A DNA stretch of 64,000 nucleotides from Tetragenococcus koreensis (GTDB lineage Bacteria; Bacillota; Bacilli; Lactobacillales; Enterococcaceae), in the NCBI RefSeq assembly GCF_003795145.1, contig NZ_CP027786.1:1674001-1738000 (forward strand), given 5' to 3'. The translations under genes were made by a program, and so were the position numbers. A model generated the notes under the pieces. It did not search any database. It saw only the letters and a list, made by a program, of their open reading frames with translations, and was not told the origin of the DNA. This document shows, piece after piece, positions 1-8,825 of the stretch. Numbering within the stretch: position 1 is the first letter of the stretch; the number at the start of each line of letters is the position of its first letter.

Positions 1-346
1 TGATCAAGTGATCTGGATCGTCGATGAATCAAAAATGGTGGATAAACTAGGCAAGTTCCCTCTGCCCGTCGAAGTTGTTCCTTACGGTCAGCAGCAACTA
101 TTTCAGTTATTTGCCAAAAAAGGATATAAACCAAGTTTTCGTATGGACCAAAAAGCAAAAAAAGTCACTGATAGCGGACACTCAATTATTGACCTTCACT
201 TGGAACAAATCGATCATCCCGAACAATTAGCTAAGGAATTAGATGAAACGGTAGGCGTTATCGATCACGGCTTATTTTTGAATATGGTCAACACAGTGAT
301 CATTGGTAGACCAAGCGGGGCTGAAATTATTTCCGATATTCGCTAG
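1..346 (+). CDS. rpiA: Ribose-5-phosphate isomerase A, C-terminal part
   Basis: The reading frame is open from the window edge (first full codon at base 2), so only about the last 114 residues are present. RpiA interconverts ribose-5-phosphate and ribulose-5-phosphate in the cytosolic pentose phosphate pathway. The stretch IVDESKMVDKLG followed by FPLPVEVVP is the typical RpiA motif, and GVIDHGLFLNM near the end is the conserved C-terminal segment. It lies upstream of gpmA on the same strand with a gap of about 170 bases. The N-terminal catalytic half is outside the window. Confidence 0.93.
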   Translation, partial: DQVIWIVDESKMVDKLGKFPLPVEVVPYGQQQLFQLFAKKGYKPSFRMDQKAKKVTDSGHSIIDLHLEQIDHPEQLAKELDETVGVIDHGLFLNMVNTVIIGRPSGAEIISDIR

Positions 347-514
347 AAAAACAGTACGTTGTCAATGTTTTAGAAAAATAACTAAATGTTTATTTTGTAA
401 TTATCCTGTTTTTTCAAGCAACCTTTTGATTGCAATGGAAAAAGCCAGTAAAAAAGTGTACAATGGTAGCGGAATGAAAGTTTCAGTAACTAAATGAACA
501 AAGGAGATTTTTTT

Positions 515-1183
515 ATGCCAAAACTAATTTTTGCACGTCACGGAAAAAGTGAATGGAATAAAGAAAACAAATTCACCGGCTGGGTAGATGTCGATTTAGC
601 TCCAGAAGGTGTAGAAGAAGCACAAGATGCAGGGCGTAAAATCAAAGAAGCCGGCATTGAATTTGATGTTGCTTATACTTCTGTCTTAACTCGCGCAATT
701 AAAACTTGCCACTATATTTTAGAAGAAGCTAATCAATTGTGGGTGCCCGAAGTAAAATCTTGGCGCTTAAACGAACGTCACTATGGCGCTTTACAAGGCT
801 TAGATAAACAAGATACACGCGATAAATACGGGGACGAACAAGTCCACATTTGGCGTCGTTCTTATGATGTTTTGCCTCCATTAACCGATCCTAAAGCTGA
901 TCGCCGCTATGCTGATTTAGACCCAAGAACGATTCCTGGCGGAGAAAACTTGAAAGTAACTCTAGAACGGGCTCTACCATTCTGGGAAGATCAAATCGCT
1001 CCTGCTTTACGCGATGGAAAAACAGTTTTAGTTGCCGCACATGGGAATTCTTTACGTGCTTTAGCAAAACACATCGAAGGAATTTCTGACGATGATATTA
1101 TGGACCTTGAAATTCCAACCGGAAAACCAAGTGTTTATGAACTAAATGATGATCTAACTGTCAAAGACAAATATTATCTATAA
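515..1183 (+). CDS. gpmA: 2,3-bisphosphoglycerate-dependent phosphoglycerate mutase
   Basis: Glycolytic enzyme that interconverts 3- and 2-phosphoglycerate through a phosphohistidine. The N-terminus carries [11 protein letters not shown] with the catalytic histidine at about residue 9; [11 protein letters not shown] is the conserved middle motif and [11 protein letters not shown] holds the second active-site histidine. I chose the ATG at 515 because AAGGAG at 501-506 lies about 8 bases before it; an earlier in-frame ATG at 494 lacks a ribosome site. The product is 222 residues, slightly short of the roughly 228 common in this family. A strong hairpin follows directly. Confidence 0.97.
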   Translation: MPKLIFARHGKSEWNKENKFTGWVDVDLAPEGVEEAQDAGRKIKEAGIEFDVAYTSVLTRAIKTCHYILEEANQLWVPEVKSWRLNERHYGALQGLDKQDTRDKYGDEQVHIWRRSYDVLPPLTDPKADRRYADLDPRTIPGGENLKVTLERALPFWEDQIAPALRDGKTVLVAAHGNSLRALAKHIEGISDDDIMDLEIPTGKPSVYELNDDLTVKDKYYL

Positions 1184-1193
1184 AATAACGTAA

Positions 1194-1233
1194 AAAAGAT
1201 TCGCGGATTTATATTATCTGCGAATCTTTTTTT
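1194..1233. terminator. Bidirectional terminator between gpmA and the alcohol dehydrogenase
   Basis: The stem AAAGATTCGCGGA pairs with TCTGCGAATCTTT (one G-U) across a 9-base AT-rich loop, with A and T runs on both sides. It sits between two convergent genes and can stop transcription from either strand. Confidence 0.9.
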
Positions 1234-1247
1234 GTTTTATTGCAATT

Positions 1248-2438
1248 TTATACAAATGATGATTCTGACATACAAGCACGATAGATAGATGCGACATCTT
1301 CTTCATGTAATGGTACGAATCCTTGGTTCGAAATTGAACTATGAGCTACAGCACACTGAGCCATTTCTTCAAAATTTTCTTCCCTTTGGATACCTACCTC
1401 TGGCAACGTCATTGGAATACCACAAGAAGCAAAGAATTCATATAATTTTTGAATACCGACTTCTGCCGCTCTTTTAGGTTCTTCCTCTTCAACATCCCAG
1501 ATTTCTTGGGCAAATCGTTGGAATTTAGGAATTGTATCTTCATCTAAAATATGAGCCATCCATCGCGGTGTAATCATAGCAAGCCCTACTCCATGAGTAA
1601 TATCGTAAAATGCACTCAATTCATGTTCCATTGCGTGACATGACCAGGAACCTTTTTTCCCTTTACCAATCAAGCCATTTAAAGCTAATGTACTGGCCCA
1701 CATCAAATTAGCTCTAGCAGTATAATCATCTGGTTTTTCTAAAGCAATCGGTAAATACTTGATTACCGTTTTCATCAAACCTTCTGCAATCTCATCTTGT
1801 ACTTCAGTGCCCGGTGTTGCATTAAAATAGTTTTCCATCAAATGACTGAGAATATCCGCTGAACCAGCAGCAGTTTGATACGAATTAACACTAAACGTAT
1901 TCGTAGGGTCAAGAAATGACACTTTGGGCAGCAAGCTTTCTCCATGCACTCCTAATTTTATTTGTGCGTCCATATTGGAAATAACACAAGTACCATTCAT
2001 CTCACTACCTGTAGCTGCTAAGGTAAGAACCGTCACGATTGGCAATGCAGGTCCTGTATAATTTTTTGGTAAAACAAAATTTTCCCACAAGTCGCCTGAA
2101 ACGAATACACTTGCTGCAATCGCCTTACTACAGTCAATAACCGATCCACCACCTACAGGCAGAACTACATCAATTGCGTTTTGTTTACACAATTGAACTC
2201 CTTGTTGCACCGTTTCAATTCTAGGATTAGGATCCACGCCAGCTAATTCAACGATGTTGTTATCATTTCGATTAAACTGTTCGTATAATTTATCATATAA
2301 ACCGCTTTTTTTGATACTACCGCCGCCATAGACTAACAACACGTTCTTGCCAAAAGCATTTAAAACTTGAGGTAATTCATCCAGCCGATCTTTGCCAAAG
2401 CGAATGTCTGTCGTTACATGAAAATCAAAATTTTCCAT
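1248..2438 (-). CDS. Iron-containing alcohol dehydrogenase (butanol dehydrogenase type)
   Basis: Group III (Fe-dependent) alcohol dehydrogenase, 396 residues, a normal length. The nucleotide-binding GGGS motifs are near residues 38 and 97 (GGGSVIDCSKA). Likely metal ligands are the Asp and His of SADILSHLMENY near residue 195 and the histidines of HAMEHELS and THGVGLAM near 270-285. The family reduces aldehydes to alcohols with NAD(P)H, and this sequence resembles the YugJ/BdhA subgroup. AAAGGAGGG precedes the ATG. It is a single-gene unit with its own promoter and shares a terminator with gpmA. The physiological substrate cannot be told from sequence. Confidence 0.92.
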   Translation of the reverse strand: MENFDFHVTTDIRFGKDRLDELPQVLNAFGKNVLLVYGGGSIKKSGLYDKLYEQFNRNDNNIVELAGVDPNPRIETVQQGVQLCKQNAIDVVLPVGGGSVIDCSKAIAASVFVSGDLWENFVLPKNYTGPALPIVTVLTLAATGSEMNGTCVISNMDAQIKLGVHGESLLPKVSFLDPTNTFSVNSYQTAAGSADILSHLMENYFNATPGTEVQDEIAEGLMKTVIKYLPIALEKPDDYTARANLMWASTLALNGLIGKGKKGSWSCHAMEHELSAFYDITHGVGLAMITPRWMAHILDEDTIPKFQRFAQEIWDVEEEEPKRAAEVGIQKLYEFFASCGIPMTLPEVGIQREENFEEMAQCAVAHSSISNQGFVPLHEEDVASIYRACMSESSFV

Positions 2439-2459
2439 GAAAAACCCTCCTTTTCTTTT

Positions 2460-2488
2460 ATTATCGCTAGAATTCTATTTAAAGTCAA
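2460..2488 (-). promoter_or_regulatory. Promoter of the alcohol dehydrogenase gene
   Basis: On the minus strand TTGACT (2488-2483) is followed after 17 bases by GATAAT (2465-2460), close to the sigma-A consensus, a short distance upstream of the ribosome site. Spacing and position fit a housekeeping promoter. Confidence 0.6.
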
Positions 2489-2659
2489 AAATTGAACAAG
2501 TAGGGTATATGTCAGACAATCCAAAATCGCAGAAAAAAAGACAGAGAATAAAACGTTAATTTGGTATGATTGAAGAGATAACAGGGGCTATTTCTTTAAT
2601 TTTATCCCCATGATGTAAAATAGGACTTTCTTTCCACTAGATCTGTGTTAATAAAAAGG
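2489..2659. other. Intergenic region without a recognisable gene
   Basis: AT-rich spacer between the alcohol dehydrogenase promoter and the terminator of the next gene. I see no ORF with a ribosome site and no convincing hairpin other than a GGGG/CCCC pairing near 2584-2609. Confidence 0.5.
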
Positions 2660-2708
2660 ATAAGAAAAAGAACCATCTATACCTATTAAAAAGGAATATA
2701 GATAGTTC
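2660..2708 (-). terminator. Terminator of the 121-residue hypothetical gene
   Basis: Read on the minus strand, GAACTATCTATA pairs with TATAGATGGTTC (one mismatch) and is followed by a T-rich tail. It lies 37 bases past the stop of the upstream hypothetical gene. Confidence 0.75.
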
Positions 2709-2744
2709 TCTGTTATTCTAGCAATTGCCAAAAAAAATCACGTA

Positions 2745-3110
2745 TTATTTCGCTAAACTTCCTAATTTCTCTAGCAATTCTTTTTGTGCATTCTGTATAC
2801 CAACCGCTAATGTCTTTACAGCCAGTTTGATTTTAGTCCCGTTCGTCGTCACAACGACTTTTTTTACCACAGCTCCGCTAATTTTAATCGCGTCTATACT
2901 GCTTATGGGAATTGTATCGACATTTTTTACTTCCATATTCATATCCAACTGGATAAGTTTTAGCTCGTTATCATCCACCAAAACAGCATACATTTTGGGA
3001 ATGGGAATTGTTAATAATTTGTGCTCATCTGCATAGCCAACAATACTTTGAGCATTGCCGTGCTTTTCTTTCACACTATCTAAATCTGTTTGTTTTATTA
3101 CCCATCTCAT
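2745..3110 (-). CDS. Hypothetical protein, possible PH-like fold
   Basis: I do not recognise this 121-residue protein. It has no signal peptide or membrane segment. The middle (VDTIPISSIDAIKISGAVV, then KKVVVTTNGTKIKLAV) alternates short hydrophobic strands and turns and ends in one amphipathic helix (QKELLEKLG). That layout resembles small bacterial PH-like domains, but this is only a guess from pattern. The ATG at 3110 follows AAAGGAGG at a good distance. The gene stands alone with its own terminator, between an alcohol dehydrogenase and purine salvage genes; neither neighbour suggests a role. Confidence 0.7.
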   Translation of the reverse strand: MRWVIKQTDLDSVKEKHGNAQSIVGYADEHKLLTIPIPKMYAVLVDDNELKLIQLDMNMEVKNVDTIPISSIDAIKISGAVVKKVVVTTNGTKIKLAVKTLAVGIQNAQKELLEKLGSLAK

Positions 3111-3267
3111 AATTTCATTCCTCCTTTTTATTTATATTAGCGTAAAACTAACAAAAAATGAATTGAATAGCTCAAATATGGACTATTATATAGACCTTTA
3201 TTGACTTTTAAAAAAAGCAGCATAGAAAAAGAGTCATTTGCCATTATGTTATTTATTAGCAATAATA

Positions 3268-3314
3268 AAAACAGATAAGAAATCCCCATAAATAGAAAAT
3301 TTCTTACCTGTTTT
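3268..3314 (-). terminator. Terminator of punA-deoD
   Basis: On the minus strand AAACAGGTAAGAAAT pairs with ATTTCTTATCTGTTT (one G-U) and runs into T-rich sequence, 39 bases after deoD. Confidence 0.85.
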
Positions 3315-3352
3315 ATTCATCAAAGGCAAAGCCCTTGAAATCATTCTATTTT

Positions 3353-4057
3353 CTAACTCAAAGCTGTATCCAAACCAACTTTAATCATCTCATCAAAAGT
3401 AGTTTGTCTTTCAAGCGCAGTGGTTTCTTCACCAGTAATTATATGATCACTAACGGTACAAATCGCTAAGGTTTGAACATCAAATTTTGCCCCTAGATAA
3501 TATAAAGCGGCTGCTTCCATTTCAACGCCTTTAATCCCCAGTTTTGCAAGTTGAAAGGTTTCAGTCATATCCTCTTTATAAAATGTATCTTCAGATAAAA
3601 TATTACCTACATGTGTAGTAAATCCTTGGCTTTCTGCAATTTCATAGGCCGTCTTTAATAAATTAAAATCAGCAATCGGCGCATAATGAAAATGTTGAAA
3701 ATGTTTTTGAATCATCGCAGAACTTGTAACCGCCCCTTGAGCTAAAATAAGTTCTCTAACATGGACATCCTCAGAAAGTGCGCCACAAGTTCCTACGCGT
3801 ACTAATCGTTTTACCCCATATGATTCAATCAATTCTTGGGCATAAATTGTAGCTGAAGGCATGCCCATGCCGGTTCCTTGTACCGAAACCCGTTCTCCAT
3901 TATAAACTCCTGTATAGCCTAACATCCCCCGAACTTGATTATAGCAAACAGGGTCTTCTAGAAAAGTTTCAGCAATATACTTCGCTCGCAGCGGATCGCC
4001 AGGGAGTAATATTTTATCAGCAATATCCCCAGGTTTTGCTTCAATATGAACGCTCAT
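3353..4057 (-). CDS. deoD: Purine-nucleoside phosphorylase, DeoD type
   Basis: Hexameric-type PNP of 234 residues that cleaves purine (deoxy)nucleosides with phosphate, including adenosine in this subfamily. Visible family motifs are [14 protein letters not shown] at the start, [16 protein letters not shown] near 61-76, RVGTCGALS, the ribose-binding [13 protein letters not shown] near 175, and SDHI with the catalytic aspartate. It follows punA after 11 bases, so the two are co-transcribed. The two enzymes together cover both 6-oxo and 6-amino purine nucleosides, and the deoxyribose-1-phosphate made feeds the deoC pathway upstream. Confidence 0.97.
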   Translation of the reverse strand: MSVHIEAKPGDIADKILLPGDPLRAKYIAETFLEDPVCYNQVRGMLGYTGVYNGERVSVQGTGMGMPSATIYAQELIESYGVKRLVRVGTCGALSEDVHVRELILAQGAVTSSAMIQKHFQHFHYAPIADFNLLKTAYEIAESQGFTTHVGNILSEDTFYKEDMTETFQLAKLGIKGVEMEAAALYYLGAKFDVQTLAICTVSDHIITGEETTALERQTTFDEMIKVGLDTALS

Positions 4058-4068
4058 GTTATTCCTCC

Positions 4069-4887
4069 TTATAATGCCTTGAGTGTTTCTTTTACTAATG
4101 TTTTAAAATCAACTTTTACTCGTTCTGTGGTTTCTACTACTTCTTTATGGTTCAAATTTTTCTGCATACCAGCAGCCAAGTTGGTAATACAAGATATTCC
4201 CAACACATTTAAACCACAGTGGCTTGCGACAATCACTTCAGGAACTGTCGACATTCCTACCGCATCCGCGCCAGCAATACGGGCAAAACGAACTTCTGCC
4301 GGTGTTTCATAAGTAGGACCGGAAAATCCCATGTAAACTCCTTCTCTTAAGGCAATGCCTTGTTTTTCAGCCACCGCTTGAGCAGTTTGGCGATAAGATA
4401 AACGATAGGCTTCACTCATATCTGGAAAACGCGGCCCTAGCTCTTCATTATTTGGACCAAATAATGGATTACTCCCCATAAAGTTAATATGGTCATTAAT
4501 TAACATTAAGTTCCCTGCTTCAAAGTCTGTATTTACGCCGCCAGCTGCGTTAGTTACAATTAAAGAATGAGCCTTTAACGCAGCCATTACACGTACAGGA
4601 TAAGTGACTGTCTGCATCGAATAGCCTTCATAATAATGGAAACGCCCTTGCATAGCTAACACTTTTTTTCCTTCTAATGTGCCATAGACCAGCTGACCTG
4701 CATGACCGCTAACAGTAGAGACTGGAAAATGCGGAATCTGATCATACGTGATTACTTGTGGATCTTCAATTTCCTCAGCCAGCTCACCTAAACCTGAACC
4801 TAAAATCAGCCCAAACTCGACAGCATCTACACCTTTACTTTTAATGAAATCAGTCGTTTCTTTTAGTTTTTCTTGTAACGAATTCAT
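4069..4887 (-). CDS. punA: Purine-nucleoside phosphorylase, PunA (class I trimeric) type
   Basis: 272-residue PNP of the trimeric class, specific for inosine and guanosine type substrates in characterised members. Motifs are [13 protein letters not shown] near residue 27, the phosphate/ribose site [25 protein letters not shown] and [18 protein letters not shown]. The ATG at 4887 follows AGGAGGAAG. It is the first gene of a punA-deoD pair. A -10-like TATAAT lies just upstream within the short gap to the nup operon terminator, so the pair is probably a separate transcription unit. Confidence 0.96.
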   Translation of the reverse strand: MNSLQEKLKETTDFIKSKGVDAVEFGLILGSGLGELAEEIEDPQVITYDQIPHFPVSTVSGHAGQLVYGTLEGKKVLAMQGRFHYYEGYSMQTVTYPVRVMAALKAHSLIVTNAAGGVNTDFEAGNLMLINDHINFMGSNPLFGPNNEELGPRFPDMSEAYRLSYRQTAQAVAEKQGIALREGVYMGFSGPTYETPAEVRFARIAGADAVGMSTVPEVIVASHCGLNVLGISCITNLAAGMQKNLNHKEVVETTERVKVDFKTLVKETLKAL

Positions 4888-4931
4888 CTACTTCCTCCTA
4901 TATTATAAATCATTTATTTTACTTACTTTCA

Positions 4932-4976
4932 CAAAAAAAGGACGGCACTAATAAGAGTTCCCTTAAGCCCCGCCCT
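4932..4976 (-). terminator. Terminator at the end of the nucleoside ABC transporter operon
   Basis: Read on the minus strand, AGGGCGG pairs with CCGTCCT (one G-U) and is followed by seven T residues. It is 12 bases past the last permease gene and before punA. Confidence 0.75.
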
Positions 4977-4988
4977 ATTCCAAACTAT

Positions 4989-5945
4989 TTATTTAGATTT
5001 AACATAATTTTTTCCACTTGCTTGTGGGCCTGAGGAACGTCCCAGGAATAAAACAAGCACGATGATCGTTAATAGATATGGCGCGATTTGTAAAAGCACA
5101 GGCGGGATGGAAGAAATAACTGGCAGCTGCGCCCCGATAATACTTAAACTTTGTGCAAAGCCAAAGAAGATCGCTGCTCCCATAGCACCTAGTGGATTCC
5201 ATTTACCAAAAATCATCGCAGCCAGTGAAATATAACCTTGTCCTACAATTGTCCCCGCTGAAAAGTTACCGGAAATGGATTGGGCGAAAATTGCGCCGCC
5301 CATACCGCCTAAAAGACCGGAAAGCAGGACACCCGAATAACGGAATAAATATACATTAACGCCCAAAGTATCTGCTGCTTGCGGGTGTTCTCCGACTGAA
5401 CGTAGGCGTAAACCAAAGCGTGTTTTCGAAATAACATACCAAGCAACAATCGCAATACCAATAGCTAAATAAGCTGGTAAGAAGGTGTTTTTAAAGAAAA
5501 TATCACCAATAATCGGAATATCTTCTAATCCAGGAAAAGAAAAGTAGCCTAAGTTACTATCAATATTATCCGTTTGCCCTTTACCATACCAAACTTTGAT
5601 TAAAAAGACTCCAAGCGCCGGCGCCATTAAGTTAACTACTGTACCACTAATAATATGGTCGGCTCGGAAACTAACGGTTGCTACTGCGTGCAGCAAAGAA
5701 AATAACATACCCACTAAGCCACCAACAATAATTCCAATCCATGGGGTCCAACCACCGAATCTTCCAGCACTTTCCAGGTTAAACACGATTCCGCTGAAAG
5801 CGCCCATAACCATGATCCCTTCTAGCCCTACGTTTACAATCCCACTTCGTTCAGAAAACGTACCACCTAATGCAGTAAGGATCAAAGGGGTCGAATAAAC
5901 CAAAGCAGATGTTAAAATTAAGGATATTAAACCTACTGTCGACAT
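4989..5945 (-). CDS. nupC: Nucleoside ABC transporter permease 2
   Basis: Integral membrane subunit (318 residues, about nine or ten hydrophobic segments) of the BPD_transp_2 / RbsC-like family. Segments such as GTFSERSGIVNVGLEGIMVMGAF and ISGTVVNLMAPALGVFL match the permeases that pair with BMP lipoproteins. Its ATG overlaps the stop of the preceding permease by one base (TAATG), indicating translational coupling. With the upstream permease it should form the heterodimeric channel of a nucleoside importer, as shown for NupABC of Lactococcus and NupNOPQ of Bacillus. The substrate is inferred from the salvage operon around it. Confidence 0.9.
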   Translation of the reverse strand: MSTVGLISLILTSALVYSTPLILTALGGTFSERSGIVNVGLEGIMVMGAFSGIVFNLESAGRFGGWTPWIGIIVGGLVGMLFSLLHAVATVSFRADHIISGTVVNLMAPALGVFLIKVWYGKGQTDNIDSNLGYFSFPGLEDIPIIGDIFFKNTFLPAYLAIGIAIVAWYVISKTRFGLRLRSVGEHPQAADTLGVNVYLFRYSGVLLSGLLGGMGGAIFAQSISGNFSAGTIVGQGYISLAAMIFGKWNPLGAMGAAIFFGFAQSLSIIGAQLPVISSIPPVLLQIAPYLLTIIVLVLFLGRSSGPQASGKNYVKSK

Positions 5946-7078
5946 TACAGGCCGCCTCCTTTACCGTCTTGTTTACCTGATGTGGATTCAAGATTTTGAA
6001 CCACTTCTTCTTTTCTTTTATCTGGCATGATTTTAGCAAGCAGTACACGCATAATATAACTAATTGCTACAAAGAAGATAATCAACGCGATAACAACATT
6101 GACAATTTCAAACGGTACACCTGCACCTGTTTGCATGCCCAAACCACCAATTTGTAAAACGCTGAATAACAGCGCTGAAAGTAAAATACCAATCGATGAG
6201 CCAGCCCCTAATAGTGAGACGGCTAAACCATCAAAACCAATTGACAAGGACTCTGTCTGAACAAAAAAGTTTTGGTAAGTTCCCAGCCCTTCTACTACAC
6301 CACCTAAACCAGCAAATGTACCAGAAAGCACCATTGATAAAATAATGGTTCGCTTACTACTCATTCCAGCGTATTCCGAAGCATTAGGGCTCAATCCCAC
6401 AGCGCGTATTTCATAGCCAAGAGTAGTCTTTTTCATAATAAACCAAACCAACACTAAGCCTATCAAAGCTAAAAACAGCCCTGCGTTCACTCGTGAACCG
6501 CCGAAAAAGCGCGAGAGTCCTTCCATATTCAAACTAGCGTTCTCTGTAATCCGATTAGATGAGTCCAAACTGGAACGAAAACTTTCTGGCATAACATCTT
6601 GTAAAATAAAAGTGCTTAAATACAAAACAACATAATTCATCATAATTGTTACAATCACTTCACTGGTACCAAAATAAGCTCGTAAAAATCCTGGAACCGC
6701 TGCTGCCAATGCACCTGCTAAGGCTCCGGCAATAATGCAAAGTGGCAATAAAACAACTTTGGGTAAATCAGGAAAGACTAAAGCAAACGAAACACTCGCT
6801 AGCCAGCCACATAAAGCTTGCCCAGACAGCCCAATGTTGAAAAAACCAGCCGAATTGGCTATCGAAAAACCTAGTGCAGTGAAAATTAAAGGAGTTGCTT
6901 GCCGTAATGTTTCACCAATACTTCTTAGGTTCCCCAAGGAAGCATTCAACATCGACTGATAACCGATCACTGGATTAAATCCAAAAACAGCCATAAGGAT
7001 TGCGCCAATAATCAATCCTAAAATTACTGATAGAACGGGTACTAAAATACTACGAATTCTTGCGTTACGATCATTCAT
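5945..7078 (-). CDS. nupB: Nucleoside ABC transporter permease 1
   Basis: 377-residue membrane protein of the same permease family as the next gene, longer at the N-terminus. Conserved parts include FTALGFSIANSAGFFNIGLSGQ near residue 67 and TSEVIVTIMMNYVVLYLS near 138. The C-terminus ends in a charged, glycine-rich cytoplasmic tail. The ATG overlaps the ATPase gene by 8 bases. It is the middle part of the bmpA-nupA-nupB-nupC set and would form half of the transmembrane channel. Confidence 0.9.
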   Translation of the reverse strand: MNDRNARIRSILVPVLSVILGLIIGAILMAVFGFNPVIGYQSMLNASLGNLRSIGETLRQATPLIFTALGFSIANSAGFFNIGLSGQALCGWLASVSFALVFPDLPKVVLLPLCIIAGALAGALAAAVPGFLRAYFGTSEVIVTIMMNYVVLYLSTFILQDVMPESFRSSLDSSNRITENASLNMEGLSRFFGGSRVNAGLFLALIGLVLVWFIMKKTTLGYEIRAVGLSPNASEYAGMSSKRTIILSMVLSGTFAGLGGVVEGLGTYQNFFVQTESLSIGFDGLAVSLLGAGSSIGILLSALLFSVLQIGGLGMQTGAGVPFEIVNVVIALIIFFVAISYIMRVLLAKIMPDKRKEEVVQNLESTSGKQDGKGGGL

Positions 7079-8636
7079 TGGCTGTTACCTCCTGTTGAGC
7101 AAGTTCTTTTCTCGCTTTTTCTAAAGAAGAACCGGCCATTAATAATCCAAGCTCTTGTTCAGAAGTTTCTTCTGGTTTTACTACGCCAACGATTTTTCCA
7201 TCATAAATGACTGCAATTCGATCAGATACATTCAAAATTTCGTCTAATTCAAAGCTAACTAACAATACCGCTTTATCATTATCTCTTTGGTTAATCAAAC
7301 GTTTATGAATAAATTCAATGGCGCCCACATCTAAACCGCGAGTCGGATTGGCAACCACTAAAAGATCTGGATCACGGCTGACCTCGCGTGCAACGACAGC
7401 TTTTTGCTGGTTCCCACCAGATAACGATCTAGCTGCAACCACTTCATTTACCGTCCGTACATCATACTCTTTAATCAGTGTTCGTGCGTGTTCATTAATG
7501 CTGTTATAATCTAACACGCCATTTTTACTAAAAGGATTCAAGTAATAATTCTGCAAAACAAGGTTCTCAGCTATCGTCATGTCTAAGATCAAACCGTATT
7601 TGTGCCGATCTTCTGGCACATGACCTACACCACTTTCAGTAATTTTTCTAGGACGTAAATTTGTAATATCAGCATCATTCAGTTGAACAGTCCCGCTTTC
7701 TGCTTTGCGCAGTCCTGTCAAAGCTTGGACCAATTCAGATTGCCCATTACCATCAATTCCTGCAATCCCTACTATCTCGCCGGCATGTACGTCTAAATCA
7801 AGACCCTTAACTGCCGCAACGCCGCGATTTTCGTTCACAACTAAATCCTTGATGGATAAAACAGTTTGTTTGGGATTCGCTTTTTCCTTATCCGTCTTAA
7901 ATACAACGGAACGTCCCACCATCATATCCGCTAAATCTTGCGATGAAACGTCTTTAACAGTCACCGTTCCAATCCCTTGACCTCGTCGAATAACAGTACA
8001 TTCATCGGCTACTGATTTGATTTCATCTAATTTATGTGTGATTAAAATAATCGATTTACCTTCTTTTACTAATCCTCGCATAATCTCGATTAATTCATTG
8101 ATTTCTTGGGGCGTCAACACCGCAGTCGGTTCATCAAAAATTAACACATCTGCACCGCGGTACAACGTTTTTAAGATTTCTACCCGTTGTTGCATCCCTA
8201 CTGAAATGTCGCGCACATAAGCATCCGGATCGACCCGCAACCCGTAACGCTTGGAGACTTCCGCAATTTCTTGCCGTGCTTTTTTCCGGTCAATTTTTCC
8301 TAAATGGCTAGGTTCATTGCCTAAAATAATATTTTCAGTCACCGTAAATGCATCTACTAACATAAAATGTTGGTGGACCATGCCGATTCCTAACTGCTTG
8401 GCTGTGTTCGGACCCGCAATTGTTACTTCTTTGCCATCGATAAGGATTTTTCCAGATGTAGGCTCTAATAACCCTGACAGCATATTCATCAATGTTGATT
8501 TGCCCGCGCCATTTTCACCTAACAGCGCATGAATTTCGCCTTTTTTTAACCGCAAATTTACCCGATCATTTGCCTTAAAGAGCCCGAACTCTTTTGTAAT
8601 ATCGCGCATTTCTACGACAAACTGTTCTTCTGACAC
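7071..8636 (-). CDS. nupA: Nucleoside ABC transporter ATP-binding protein (two ABC domains)
   Basis: Tandem-ABC ATPase of about 521 residues. The first domain has Walker A GENGAGKST, signature SVGMQQRVE and Walker B VLIFDEPTAVL. The second has GIDGNGQSE in place of a canonical Walker A, signature LSGGNQQK and LLVVANPTRGLD, the usual asymmetry of the RbsA/NupA type. The open frame reaches a TTG at 8675, but AGAGGG lies upstream of GTG codons at 8645 and 8636. I prefer 8636 for spacing. It energises the nucleoside permeases encoded next. Confidence 0.9.
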   Translation of the reverse strand: MSEEQFVVEMRDITKEFGLFKANDRVNLRLKKGEIHALLGENGAGKSTLMNMLSGLLEPTSGKILIDGKEVTIAGPNTAKQLGIGMVHQHFMLVDAFTVTENIILGNEPSHLGKIDRKKARQEIAEVSKRYGLRVDPDAYVRDISVGMQQRVEILKTLYRGADVLIFDEPTAVLTPQEINELIEIMRGLVKEGKSIILITHKLDEIKSVADECTVIRRGQGIGTVTVKDVSSQDLADMMVGRSVVFKTDKEKANPKQTVLSIKDLVVNENRGVAAVKGLDLDVHAGEIVGIAGIDGNGQSELVQALTGLRKAESGTVQLNDADITNLRPRKITESGVGHVPEDRHKYGLILDMTIAENLVLQNYYLNPFSKNGVLDYNSINEHARTLIKEYDVRTVNEVVAARSLSGGNQQKAVVAREVSRDPDLLVVANPTRGLDVGAIEFIHKRLINQRDNDKAVLLVSFELDEILNVSDRIAVIYDGKIVGVVKPEETSEQELGLLMAGSSLEKARKELAQQEVTANE

Positions 8637-8721
8637 ATTTTTCACATCCCTCTGAAGTAATTCTGAAACAAACAATCGTATAACAATAACTCACTAATAG
8701 AGAGTTTTTCTCTCAACAAAA

Positions 8722-8755
8722 AGAGGAAAAGACAACATTTATGTTATTTTCCTCT
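8722..8755 (-). terminator. Second of two hairpins between bmpA and nupA
   Basis: AGAGGAAAA pairs with TTTTCCTCT, with an inner AACAT/ATGTT stem. On the minus strand the stem runs into CCTCTTTTTG, so it can act as an intrinsic terminator inside the operon. Confidence 0.65.
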
Positions 8756-8767
8756 ACCTTTATTGAA

Positions 8768-8816
8768 AGAAAAAATCAATTCGTCATCGCCGGAGAGGAT
8801 CCGGCGATAAACGAAT
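8768..8816 (-). terminator. First hairpin (attenuating terminator) after bmpA
   Basis: On the minus strand ATTCGT and ATCGCCGG pair with CCGGCGAT and ACGAAT, a strong GC stem followed by ATTTTTTC. It lies just past the lipoprotein stop codon. Partial termination here would leave more bmpA mRNA than transporter mRNA, a common arrangement for binding-protein genes. Confidence 0.75.
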
Positions 8817-8825
8817 CCATTATTT

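Noticed and set aside
303-497. Plus-strand ORF of 64 codons between rpiA and gpmA
   Set aside because: It overlaps the rpiA end in another frame, has no ribosome site, and its translation shows no protein-like pattern; the region fits a promoter-bearing gap.
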